This document shows, one piece after another, positions 25,449 through 33,179 of a stretch of DNA of 43,508 nucleotides. The notes beneath the pieces were generated by a model. The model was given only the letters and a program-made list of their open reading frames with translations. It searched no databases and was not told where the DNA came from. The position numbers were made by a program, and so were the translations under genes. This DNA comes from Solirubrobacterales bacterium (GTDB lineage: Bacteria; Actinomycetota; Thermoleophilia; Solirubrobacterales; 70-9), in the NCBI GenBank assembly GCA_035573435.1, contig DATMZR010000024.1, positions 1 to 43,508 of the forward strand, in the 5' to 3' direction. How positions within the stretch are numbered: position 1 is the stretch's first letter; the number at the start of each line of letters is the position of its first letter.

Positions 25449-25874
25449 CTAGTCGTCGCCCGAGCTGCCGCTTCCCGAGCTGCCGCTGCCGCTGTTCACC
25501 GAGCCCGGGCCTGAGTTGTCGACTGCGCCACCGTGGCCGTCGCCCGGCTCCACGCCGCCGTGGTCGTCGCCCGGCTCTGCGGTGGTGGCCGGGGGCGTCG
25601 TTGCCGTCGTTGCGCCTCCGGTGTCGTCGGACTGCGTGCGATCGGGCTTGGAGCCTTCGGCCTGCGTGCGATCGGATCCGGAGCCCGCCTTCTCGTCCGC
25701 GGAGGACGGCCGGCCGGCCGTCGCCGGCGCGAGCTGATCGCCGGCACGGAGCGGCTTCGCGGAGAGCCCGATCGAGTCGCCAGCGATTGCGTTCGCCAGC
25801 ACGCCCATGGCCGCCGCCACAGCCAAGCCAAGCAAGGCCAGCGAGCCGAGCGTGATCCTTTGCCGAAAACTCAT
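25449..25874 (-). CDS. Exported low-complexity acidic protein with NSGPGS tail
   Basis: A 141-residue protein. One hydrophobic segment (about 7-30) serves as signal peptide or anchor. The rest is low complexity: Thr/Ala/Pro/Asp-rich with GDDHGG and GDGHGG units, ending DNSGPGSVNSGSGSSGSG and acidic residues. The tail motif is shared with the 28183-28722 product on the other side of the two-component system. The start lies 12 nt past the kinase stop, so it belongs to the same operon. Function unknown; a cell-surface or ion-binding role is speculation. Confidence 0.7.
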   Translation of the reverse strand: MSFRQRITLGSLALLGLAVAAAMGVLANAIAGDSIGLSAKPLRAGDQLAPATAGRPSSADEKAGSGSDRTQAEGSKPDRTQSDDTGGATTATTPPATTAEPGDDHGGVEPGDGHGGAVDNSGPGSVNSGSGSSGSGSSGDD

Positions 25875-25886
25875 GCGCTGATCACG

Positions 25887-27353
25887 TTAGCGGTGCCCGG
25901 GTAAGGACTTCCCCAAGTCCTCCTGAAGGTTTGGCAAGCCGTCCGTGGCGCGGTTCGCCCGCTTGGGTGCGAGAGGAAGCATGACCTCTGCCCGCAGGCC
26001 TCCGGAGGCGCGGTTCCGGAGCTCGACCGAGCCTCGCCAGCGACGCGCGAGGACGTCGACGATCGCCAAGCCGAGGCCGGTCCCCGGCTGGGCGGCGCCA
26101 GCACCCCCGCGGAAGAAGCGGTCGAGGACGCGCTTCTCCTCCCCGGCAGCGAGCCCCGGCCCGTCGTCGCAGACGGCCACGAACCCGGAATCCCATTCGA
26201 ACGGCGAGCGATCGGCCGTGCCCCATTCGATCGTCACAGTGCCTCCCGGCGGCGAGTACTTGATCGCGTTCTCCAGCAGGTTGTCGAGCACGATCCCCAC
26301 ATCCTCATGCGAGGCGAGAACCTCCGTTTCGTCCGGGCCGGAGAGCGACAGCCGCTGGCGGCGCGACCGCGCGTCCGCCAGCCATCGGTCCCGCGCGGCC
26401 CCGGCTGCGGCGGTGAGGCTGACCGGGCTCGGCTTCGGGGATTCCTGCCCCTGCTTGGCCAGCGTGAGGAGGTTGTTGAGCAGCCCGCCGAGCCGCGCCA
26501 CCTCACGCTCGGCCGCGGCCAGGTCCTCGGTCACCTGGGGCTCGGTGGAGCCGTCGCTTGCGGCCTCGATTCGGAGGCGGAGCCCGGTCAGCGGCGTGCG
26601 GAGCTGATGGGACGCGTTGGCGACGAAGTCGCGCTGCGCCTCGAGCGCGTCCTGCAGCCGTGAGGTCATCTCGTTGAATGCCCGGGCGACCTCGCGTTGC
26701 TCTCGGGGCCCGGTCTCGGGCGCGCGCGCGTCCAGATCGCCCGCACCCACCCGCCGCGCCGTGTGGGCCAGCGAGCCCAACGGACGGGAGAGGAATCCGG
26801 CGAGAAGCCAGGCGACCACCAAGCCAAGCACCAGCGCCGCCGCTCCGACCCCGACCAGCGCGAGCGCATCGTTGCGGACCTCCGTGTGGACCGCATCGAC
26901 GCTCTGGGTGACCCGCACCGCGCCGACCGTCCGTCCCCTGTGGACCACGGGCACCGCGGTGTAGAGGAGGTCCTCGCTGAGCGAGGAGCTCTCACGAGTG
27001 CCCTGGGAGGTCTCGCCGGTGAGCGCCTGCGCTATCTCGGGACGGCTCCCGTAAGGGGCGCCCCGCAGGCGGGAGCCAGCGGAGTCGACGATCACTCGAC
27101 CCGAGTCGTCGACCACCATGACTCGACCCCCGAGCGCGCGAGCGGACCGGTCGACAAGCCGCTGCATGGCGCCTCGGCGTTCGAGCTGGTCGCCCGCCGA
27201 TGTCGCGATCAGCTGAGCCTGCCCGGACGACTCCGCCTTCACCTCGGCGTCGACGCGACGGGAGATGTTGAGCACGAGCGGGACCTCGAGCACAACGATC
27301 ACCACCACGAGCACATACGCGAAGGCCGCGAGGAGGGTTGCACGCAGGCTCAT
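25887..27353 (-). CDS. Sensor histidine kinase with extracytoplasmic sensor domain
   Basis: A 488-residue kinase. TM1 is at 8-28, an extracytoplasmic domain at about 30-160 (with VMVVDDSGRVIVDS, typical of a Cache/PAS-like fold), TM2 at 162-187 and HAMP at 187-240. The H box is ASHQLRTPLTG with H249, Gln replacing the usual Glu, which is known in some kinases. DNLLENAIKYSP is the N box, then CDDGPGL and GTGLGLAIV. The ATG at 27353 has GGAGAG upstream; a longer form from 27413 would overlap the regulator gene. It pairs with the regulator at 27373-28083. Confidence 0.94.
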   Translation of the reverse strand: MSLRATLLAAFAYVLVVVIVVLEVPLVLNISRRVDAEVKAESSGQAQLIATSAGDQLERRGAMQRLVDRSARALGGRVMVVDDSGRVIVDSAGSRLRGAPYGSRPEIAQALTGETSQGTRESSSLSEDLLYTAVPVVHRGRTVGAVRVTQSVDAVHTEVRNDALALVGVGAAALVLGLVVAWLLAGFLSRPLGSLAHTARRVGAGDLDARAPETGPREQREVARAFNEMTSRLQDALEAQRDFVANASHQLRTPLTGLRLRIEAASDGSTEPQVTEDLAAAEREVARLGGLLNNLLTLAKQGQESPKPSPVSLTAAAGAARDRWLADARSRRQRLSLSGPDETEVLASHEDVGIVLDNLLENAIKYSPPGGTVTIEWGTADRSPFEWDSGFVAVCDDGPGLAAGEEKRVLDRFFRGGAGAAQPGTGLGLAIVDVLARRWRGSVELRNRASGGLRAEVMLPLAPKRANRATDGLPNLQEDLGKSLPGHR

Positions 27354-27372
27354 CGTGGCCAGCGCTCTCCGA

Positions 27373-28083
27373 TCAGTCTTCGGCCTCGCCCGGAGCCGAG
27401 AACCGGAATCCAACGCCTCGAACCGTGTGGATGTAGCGCGGTGCAGCCGGGTCTTCCTCGAGCTTGCGGCGCAGGCTCGAGACGTGGACGTCGAGCGTCT
27501 TGGTGGAACCGAACCAGTTCATGTCCCACACGTCCTCGATCAACTGCTCGCGCGTGACCACCCTGCCGGCCTCGCTCATCAGACGGTGGAGCAGCTCGAA
27601 TTCCTTGCGGGCGAGCTCGACGGGTTCGCCGGCGTGCGCGACGCTGCGCCTGTCCGGGTCGAGCCGCAGGTCGCCGATCTCTATCGGGCCCTCCGCGGCT
27701 GCAGGCGCCGGTCCGGCGCGTCTGAGCACGGCCCGGATGCGTGCGATCACCTCACGCGCGCTGAAGGGCTTGACTACGTAGTCGTCGGCCCCCAGCTCGA
27801 GTCCCACGACCCGATCCGCCTCGTCGCCCCGGGCGGTCAGCATCACGATCGGGACGTCGCTTTTGCGGCGAAGCTCGCGGCAGACGTCGAAACCGGAGCC
27901 ATCGGGAAGCATCAGGTCGAGGAGAACCAGGTCGGGCTCGAGCTGGCGCCCGAGCTCAATCGCCTCGGCCGCGGTCTTCGCGACGTGGGCGTCGAAGCCC
28001 TCGCGGCCCAGCGCGTCCGCGAGGGGCTGAACGATCGAGGCCTCGTCCTCGACCAGCAGGATCTTTCTGCGCGCCACGGCCAT
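27373..28083 (-). CDS. OmpR/PhoB-family response regulator
   Basis: A 236-residue regulator. Receiver domain with acidic VEDE, phosphoacceptor D56 in LLDLMLPDGSGF, T83 and K105 (KPF). The winged-helix effector domain has ARKEFELLHRLM, KTLDVHVSSLRRKLEEDP and VRGVGFRFSAP. It precedes its kinase by 19 nt. The exported protein at 28183 lies upstream in the same orientation with a strong hairpin between. Direct repeats at 28819-28840 are a candidate binding site. Confidence 0.95.
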   Translation of the reverse strand: MAVARRKILLVEDEASIVQPLADALGREGFDAHVAKTAAEAIELGRQLEPDLVLLDLMLPDGSGFDVCRELRRKSDVPIVMLTARGDEADRVVGLELGADDYVVKPFSAREVIARIRAVLRRAGPAPAAAEGPIEIGDLRLDPDRRSVAHAGEPVELARKEFELLHRLMSEAGRVVTREQLIEDVWDMNWFGSTKTLDVHVSSLRRKLEEDPAAPRYIHTVRGVGFRFSAPGEAED

Positions 28084-28120
28084 CGTCTGATCGTAGGGGG
28101 CGGTGGTGCCGGTGGTGGCA

Positions 28121-28152
28121 GGCGATGGGGCGGCCGCAGCCGCCCCATCGCC
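28121..28152 (-). terminator. 14-bp perfect hairpin between the exported-protein and regulator genes
   Basis: GGCGATGGGGCGGC (28121-28134), loop CGCA, GCCGCCCCATCGCC (28139-28152). It falls between two same-strand genes, so it may end most transcripts of the upstream exported gene and let a fraction continue into the two-component genes. There is no U run after it on the minus strand. Confidence 0.6.
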
Positions 28153-28182
28153 TTGTGTGTCCCGAATCGACCGCGGGAGGGC

Positions 28183-28722
28183 TCAGTCGTCGTCGCCCTC
28201 GCCACTGCCTCCGTGGCCGCTTTCGCCACCTTCGTCGTCGGCGTGGCCCGAGGGACCGCTGTTGATGCTGCCCGGGCCACTGTTCTCACTCCCCGGACCG
28301 CTGTTCTGACTTCCCGGCCCGCTGTTGTCGACCTCACCGGGGTCGTCATCGACCGCCTCTCCGCGATCGTCGGCGTCCTCGTCCTGGCCGGGCTGGTCGC
28401 CGGGGACGGCAGCCGTGCACCGCGGGTCATTCGCGTGCTCGGCCTCGTCGCACGGACCCGGGATGTCCTCGCCCATCTCCGGCTCACGGGCCTCGTTCTC
28501 GTCGTCGCGTCCGCGGTGGTCGGCGGCGTTGTCATCGCGGGCGTTTCCATCCGCGCACCGCGGGTCATTCGCGTGCTCAGCCTCGTCGCACGGACCCGAG
28601 ATGTCCTCGACCGTGGTGGTCGCCGCCGTAGGTGCTCGCTGATCGTCCACGGCCGCGAACACCGCGGTCGCTCCGCCGATCACAAGCGCCAGCGTCAGCG
28701 CCGCCAGCAGGGTCTTCTTCAT
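28183..28722 (-). CDS. Secreted acidic protein with duplicated Cys repeat and NSGPGS tail
   Basis: A 179-residue exported protein. The signal peptide is MKKTLLAALTLALVIGGATA with cleavage near VFA (23). The repeat GPCDEAEHANDPRC occurs at 43-56 and again at 89-102, giving two Cys pairs with 10 residues between each pair. Residues 105-130 are very acidic, and 133-158 is a run of NSGPGS-type units, followed by an Asp/Glu/Gly/His tail. AAGGAGG lies 8 nt before the ATG. Related in tail to the 25449-25874 product. The acidic residues and Cys pairs suggest metal binding or a disulfide-stabilised sensor, but that is inference. Confidence 0.75.
   Translation of the reverse strand: MKKTLLAALTLALVIGGATAVFAAVDDQRAPTAATTTVEDISGPCDEAEHANDPRCADGNARDDNAADHRGRDDENEAREPEMGEDIPGPCDEAEHANDPRCTAAVPGDQPGQDEDADDRGEAVDDDPGEVDNSGPGSQNSGPGSENSGPGSINSGPSGHADDEGGESGHGGSGEGDDD
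28417..28609 (-). repeat. Direct 55-bp duplication inside the secreted-protein gene
   Basis: 28417-28471 and 28555-28609 differ at 2 of 55 positions and are 138 bp (46 codons) apart. They encode the two Cys-containing repeats. The near identity at third codon positions implies recent duplication or gene conversion. Confidence 0.85.
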
Positions 28723-28818
28723 TCCGATTCCCTCCTTTGAACTTAATCAACGAATGTGCTTCCAGGATCGGCCACCCCCGTCAGGCACCGGTCAAGCCCG
28801 TTCAACGGCGACGCAAGG

Positions 28819-28840
28819 ACTCGGTTAGGAGTCGGTAAGG
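28819..28840. promoter_or_regulatory. 11-bp tandem repeat, candidate response-regulator site
   Basis: ACTCGGTTAGG (28819-28829) is followed directly by AGTCGGTAAGG (28830-28840), 9 of 11 identical. A weaker pair, GTCAGG (28780) and GTCAAG (28791), also shows an 11-bp period. The site lies in the divergent region between the secreted-protein and exonuclease genes, 12 nt before the -10 of the latter. Confidence 0.45.
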
Positions 28841-28852
28841 GCGGGCGGCCGC

Positions 28853-28858
28853 TAGCGT
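28853..28858 (+). promoter_or_regulatory. -10 element TAGCGT, leaderless-type
   Basis: TAGCGT ends 6 nt before the GTG of the exonuclease gene at 28865, without a Shine-Dalgarno. Confidence 0.55.
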
Positions 28859-28864
28859 GGGCTC

Positions 28865-29728
28865 GTGCGCATAGCGACCTGGAACGTGAACTCGGTCAAG
28901 CAGCGAGTGCCCCGCCTGCTGCCCTGGCTGGATGAGCGGCGACCGGATGTGGTCTGCCTGCAGGAGACCAAGCTCGCGGACGAAGCGTTCAATGAGCTAC
29001 TCGGAGACGAGCTAGCCGACCGCGGCTACGCCGTCGCGGTTCACGGCGAGGCAACGTGGAACGGGGTGGCGATCCTCTCGCGCGCGGGGCTCGAGGAGGT
29101 CGTTCTGGGAATCGATGGCGCGCCGGGCTTCCCCCATCCAGAGACCCGCGCCGTGTCCGCCATGTGTGGCGGGATTCGGGTGGTCTCGGTGTACGTGCCG
29201 AACGGGCGCGAGCCGGGCTCGGAGCACTACGAGTACAAGCTCGCGTGGCTCGCCTCGCTGAAAGAGATGGTTGCCGCCGGCCCGGAGGCGATGGTCGTCT
29301 GTGGCGACATGAACATCGCGCCCACCGACGACGATGTGTTCGATCCGGACGCCTACGTTGGCCAGACGCACGTCACGCCGCCTGAGCGGGAGGCGCTGGC
29401 GGAGATCCAGGCGCTTGGCCTGCGCGACGTCGTGCGCGATCGCTGGCCGAATGAGCGGGTCTTCACCTACTGGGACTACCGCGCGGGCATGTTCCACCAG
29501 GACTTCGGGATGCGGATCGACCTGGTGCTCGCCAGCGCGCCGGTCGCCGGCCGCGTTCGGGCGGCATGGGTCGACCGCCAGGCCCGCAAGGGCAGAGGGC
29601 CGAGCGATCACGCGCCCGTGATCGTCGACCTGGACGAGGCGCCGGATGGCGATATCGGGCCGGTCGTGCCCCCGCCGTCCGCGCCGGTGACCACCCGCGG
29701 CAGGGCCAAGCTGCCGCAGTCGCCTTAA
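28865..29728 (+). CDS. xthA: Exodeoxyribonuclease III (AP endonuclease family)
   Basis: A 287-residue member of the exonuclease III/AP endonuclease family. It would cut DNA 5' of abasic sites and remove 3' blocking groups in base-excision repair. Catalytic markers: N7 (TWNVNS), E34 (LQETK), D148 and N150 (GDMNIAP), and the D248-H249 pair (SDHAP). The last 30 residues are a Pro-rich tail beyond the usual end. It is convergent with the LigD-type polymerase gene, 10 nt away. Confidence 0.95.
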   Translation: MRIATWNVNSVKQRVPRLLPWLDERRPDVVCLQETKLADEAFNELLGDELADRGYAVAVHGEATWNGVAILSRAGLEEVVLGIDGAPGFPHPETRAVSAMCGGIRVVSVYVPNGREPGSEHYEYKLAWLASLKEMVAAGPEAMVVCGDMNIAPTDDDVFDPDAYVGQTHVTPPEREALAEIQALGLRDVVRDRWPNERVFTYWDYRAGMFHQDFGMRIDLVLASAPVAGRVRAAWVDRQARKGRGPSDHAPVIVDLDEAPDGDIGPVVPPPSAPVTTRGRAKLPQSP

Positions 29729-29738
29729 CCGACCGAGG

Positions 29739-30806
29739 TCATGACCGCTTGCGGTCGCGATCGCGCGAGGGCTGAACGCGCTTTGGCTCTCCTGGCATCT
29801 TCGGATAGTCAGGCGGGTAGGGCATGTCGCCCTCTCCCTGGCTGTCGTCCTTCTCGTACATGTCCAGGAGCGGTTGCAGCGAATGCGCCGTGTCGTCGAT
29901 TGCCGCGTGGCGATCGCCCACCTCGGCGAAGCGCGCGGGCATCGTCTCGACCGTGAAGTCCTCGGGTGCGACCTCGGCCAGTTCGTCCCACGTGAGCGGT
30001 GCGGATACCGGCGCGCCGAGCTTCGGCCGCACGCTGTAAGCCGACGCGATGGTGCGATCGCGCGCGTTCTGGTTGTAGTCGACGAAGATGCGCTCGCCGC
30101 GCTCCTCCTTCCACCACTTGGTCGTCACCTGCCCCGGTAACCGCCTCTCGAGCTCCCGCCCAAAGGCGATCGCGGCGTGGCGAACGTCCGTGAACGTCCA
30201 ACGTGGCGCGATCCGGATGTATATGTGGACACCTCGGCCCCCCGAGGTCTTCGGGAAACCGGTGTAGCCAAGCTCGCCCAACAGGACCCGTGCCTCGGCA
30301 GCAACTCGCACCGCGTCGGCGAAGTCCGTGCCCGGCTGCGGGTCCAGGTCGACGCGCAGCTCGTCTGGATGGTCCACGTCGTCGTTGCGAACCGGCCACG
30401 GATGAAAAGTGATCGTGCCCATCTGCGCCGCCCAGCCGACAACGGCCACCTCGGTGGGACAGATCTCATCCGCGTGGCGCCCCGACGGGAACTCGATCCG
30501 CGCGGTCTGCACGTAGTCCGGAGCTCCACGTGGGATGCGCTTCTGAAAGAAGGCGTCGCCACCGCCCTTCTCGCGCGTGGAAAGGACGATGCCCGGGTGG
30601 ACGCCCTTCGGCCAGCGCTCGAGCGTCGTCGGCCGCCGTTCGAGCGCGCGCATGATGCCCTCCTCAACGGCCAGGTAGTACTGGACGATGTCGAGCTTGG
30701 TCACCGCGCCCGAGCGCTCGGTCGCCGGGAAGATCACGCGGTTGGGGTTGGAGACGCGCAGGTCGCGCCCACCGGCATCGACGGTCGTTGCCTCGGCCGG
30801 GGCCAT
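29739..30806 (-). CDS. LigD-type polymerase/primase domain protein (NHEJ polymerase)
   Basis: A 355-residue stand-alone archaeo-eukaryotic-primase-type polymerase, like the POL domain of LigD. RVDLDPQPGTDF holds the metal-binding D153 and D155, SGGRGVHIYIRI holds H194, and VDYNQNARDRTIASAYSVRP is the characteristic later block. It would fill gaps at double-strand breaks, adding ribo- or deoxynucleotides. The ligase and nuclease domains of full LigD are absent, and no Ku gene is in the window. The last 40 residues are charged and proline-rich. It is divergent from the GST gene. Confidence 0.92.
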   Translation of the reverse strand: MAPAEATTVDAGGRDLRVSNPNRVIFPATERSGAVTKLDIVQYYLAVEEGIMRALERRPTTLERWPKGVHPGIVLSTREKGGGDAFFQKRIPRGAPDYVQTARIEFPSGRHADEICPTEVAVVGWAAQMGTITFHPWPVRNDDVDHPDELRVDLDPQPGTDFADAVRVAAEARVLLGELGYTGFPKTSGGRGVHIYIRIAPRWTFTDVRHAAIAFGRELERRLPGQVTTKWWKEERGERIFVDYNQNARDRTIASAYSVRPKLGAPVSAPLTWDELAEVAPEDFTVETMPARFAEVGDRHAAIDDTAHSLQPLLDMYEKDDSQGEGDMPYPPDYPKMPGEPKRVQPSRDRDRKRS

Positions 30807-30833
30807 GCCGGAGTTCTACGGCAACGCGGCGCC

Positions 30834-30839
30834 TATGCT
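30834..30839 (+). promoter_or_regulatory. -10 element TATGCT, leaderless-type
   Basis: TATGCT ends 7 nt before GTG 30847, without a Shine-Dalgarno. Confidence 0.5.
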
Positions 30840-30846
30840 CCCCGCG

Positions 30847-31605
30847 GTGTTGCGGCTCGTCACGATTCCGATCAGCCACTACTGCGAGAAGGCCCGCTGG
30901 GCGCTCGAGCGGGCCGGAATCCCATACCGGGAGGAGCGCCACGTCCAGGCCATCCATCGAATCGCGGCCCGTCGGGCGGGCGGCGGGGCCACGGTCCCGG
31001 TTCTGGTCACACCGGAACGCGTGCTCGGTGAGTCCGAGGAGATCCTGATCTGGGTCGATCAGCACACGGGCCCGGAGCACCGGCTCTTCCCCGCAGAGCC
31101 CTCGGAGCGGGCCCAGGTCGAGCGGCTGTGCCGCCGCTTCGACGAGGGCCTCGGGCCGACGGGCCGGCGCCTGATGTACGTCCACATGCTTGCCCAGCGG
31201 AAACTGATGCTGCGCTTCAACAATCAGGGCGTGCCGCGGTGGGAGGATCGCGCGCTCCGCCTTGGGTGGCCGCTCGCCGTGCGATGGGCCCGGCGCGAGC
31301 TCGGCGTGACTCCTGGAATCGAGGGGGAGGACGAGGCCGCGGTCTGGCGGGAGTTCGACTTCGTCGCCGAGCTGCTCGCGGACGGCCGCGAATACCTGTG
31401 CGGTGGACGGTTCGGTGCCGCGGACCTCACGTTCGCAGCGCTTTCGGCCTCGGTCATCGTGCCGCCCATCTACGGCGTCCCGCTCCCTCAACCCGAGGTG
31501 CTGCCCGCCCACACCGCGTTACTGGTCAGGCAGGCACGTGGGCACCCCGCGGGGCGCTACGCCCTCGGGCTCTTCGCTGATCACCGTCGCGAGACGGTCG
31601 CCTGA
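30847..31605 (+). CDS. Glutathione S-transferase-like protein
   Basis: A 252-residue protein with a thioredoxin-fold N-terminal domain (VTIPISHYCEKARWALERAG) having Ser-x-x-Cys in the active region, then TVPVLVTPERVLGESEEIL, the usual thiol-binding segment. An all-helical C-terminal domain (about 90-245) follows. Most actinobacteria lack glutathione, so the thiol partner may be mycothiol or the protein may have another role. GTG 30847 is preferred because of the -10 and the family N-terminus; an in-frame ATG at 30835 is possible. The DHA2 exporter gene follows after 15 nt. Confidence 0.85.
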   Translation: MLRLVTIPISHYCEKARWALERAGIPYREERHVQAIHRIAARRAGGGATVPVLVTPERVLGESEEILIWVDQHTGPEHRLFPAEPSERAQVERLCRRFDEGLGPTGRRLMYVHMLAQRKLMLRFNNQGVPRWEDRALRLGWPLAVRWARRELGVTPGIEGEDEAAVWREFDFVAELLADGREYLCGGRFGAADLTFAALSASVIVPPIYGVPLPQPEVLPAHTALLVRQARGHPAGRYALGLFADHRRETVA

Positions 31606-31620
31606 ACGAGAGTCGCGTTC

Positions 31621-33072
31621 GTGCCCTGGCGTGTCACCGAAGCAAACCGGCCGTGGTGGACGCTGGTAGGAGCCAGCACCGGTCTGTTCGTGCTCATGCT
31701 CGACTCGACCATAGTGGTTCTTGCGCTGCCGGCAATCGAGCGCGAGCTCGACGCGTCGTCCAGCGGCCTCCAGTGGGTGATGAACGGGTATCTGCTGGTG
31801 ATCGCCGCGCTCGTCGTTACGGGCGGGCGCCTGGGCGACATCTACGGTCGCAGGACGATCTTCGCGCTGGGCCTCGCGATCTTCGCCGCCGGGTCGGTGC
31901 TCTCGGGCGCCGCCTGGAGCGAGGCCGCGATCATCGCCGGGCGCATCGTTCAGGGGGTGGGCGCCGCCGCGATTCTGCCGCTCTCGCTTGCGATCGTCAC
32001 CGAGGCCTTCCCGGCCGAACGACAGGCGCAGGCCCTCGGGATCTGGACGGCGGTCTCTTCATTGGCGCTGGCGCTCGGACCGCTCGCAGGGGGACTGCTG
32101 GTTGATCTGGATTGGCGATTGATCTTCTGGATCAACGTCCCGGTCCTCGTGGTCGGCACCGCGGTGGTGCTGGTCGCCGTGCCCGAGACTCGCGACCGGA
32201 CGGCGACCCGCCGCCTCGACCTGGCCGGGCTCTTGATCCTCGCGGCCGGCTTGACGGCTCTCGTCCTCCCACTCGTGGAGTCGGACGTCTGGGGGCTGCG
32301 GTCGGCCAAGACGATTGGCCTCCTGGGGACGGGCGCGGCGTTGATGGTCGCGTTCTGGGTTGTGGAGCACCGCGTCGAGCAGCCGATCGTCGACTTCGCG
32401 CTGTTTCGAAACGGGCCGTATTTCGGCGCCAGCGCGGCGGCCTTCGCGCTCGTGGGCGCCTACTGGAGCCTGATGTTCTTCCAGCCCCAATACCTGCAGG
32501 GCCCCCTCGGCCACTCGGCCACCGCGACGGGGCTGCTGATCCTGCCGATTACCGCGCCGATGATCGTGATCTCACCCCTCGCTGGGAGGCTGATCGCGCG
32601 CTTCGGGCAACGGGGCCTGATGACGGCCGGAATGCTCTGCGGCGTGGCGGGGCTGATCTTCATGACGCAGATCAGTGACGACTCGGGGTACGGGCTCGTG
32701 CTTCCGGGGTACCTCCTGTTCGGAATCGCACTGGGGCTGGTGTATGCCCCCATGTCGAGCGCCGCGATGGCCGCCATGCCGCCCGAGAAGGCGGGGATTG
32801 CATCGGGGGTACTGGCGATGGACCGCGTGCTGGCGGGCGCCGTGGCCCTGGCGGTGACCGGCGCCGTGTTCCAGAACTTGCTCGGACCTCATGGCTTCCC
32901 GACGGCGTTGGCTCGCTCGAGCTGGGTCCTGGTGGGGCTTGTGGCCGTGGGCACCGTCTTCACCTGGCTGTTCGTGCGGTCGGCCCCGGCAACCTCACCA
33001 GAGCAGGTGGCGACCGAGCCGCCCGAGCGACGCCGGCTCCATCACCTTCATCGTCCGCGCTTCCACCTCTAG
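31621..33072 (+). CDS. MFS drug exporter, DHA2 (EmrB/QacA-like) type
   Basis: A 483-residue membrane protein with about 14 hydrophobic segments. LDSTIVVLALPAIEREL in TM1 is the DHA2 motif D1. GGRLGDIYGRRTIF is motif A after TM2, GRIVQGVGAAAILP lies in TM4, and GPLAGGLLVD is motif C in TM5. It would use the proton gradient to expel lipophilic compounds. The C-terminal tail is basic and His-rich. The GST gene lies 15 nt upstream in the same orientation, which hints at a shared detoxification unit. GTG start; no adjacent regulator. Confidence 0.93.
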   Translation: MPWRVTEANRPWWTLVGASTGLFVLMLDSTIVVLALPAIERELDASSSGLQWVMNGYLLVIAALVVTGGRLGDIYGRRTIFALGLAIFAAGSVLSGAAWSEAAIIAGRIVQGVGAAAILPLSLAIVTEAFPAERQAQALGIWTAVSSLALALGPLAGGLLVDLDWRLIFWINVPVLVVGTAVVLVAVPETRDRTATRRLDLAGLLILAAGLTALVLPLVESDVWGLRSAKTIGLLGTGAALMVAFWVVEHRVEQPIVDFALFRNGPYFGASAAAFALVGAYWSLMFFQPQYLQGPLGHSATATGLLILPITAPMIVISPLAGRLIARFGQRGLMTAGMLCGVAGLIFMTQISDDSGYGLVLPGYLLFGIALGLVYAPMSSAAMAAMPPEKAGIASGVLAMDRVLAGAVALAVTGAVFQNLLGPHGFPTALARSSWVLVGLVAVGTVFTWLFVRSAPATSPEQVATEPPERRRLHHLHRPRFHL

Positions 33073-33179
33073 CGATTAGTTCGCGAGCCGAGCCCGGTCT
33101 TGTCAAGGGCAAGTTGATAGACCGCTGGGTACTAACTAGACCACCCCAAAGGGACCGGCCCAACCGAAGGAGACCTCTG

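Noticed and set aside
25866-25900. Response-regulator repeat (CCTTACC and CTAAC) before the 25449-25874 gene
   Set aside because: The half-sites are not in 11-bp phase and lie within the coding end of the kinase gene, so the likeness to the 28819 repeat is probably chance.
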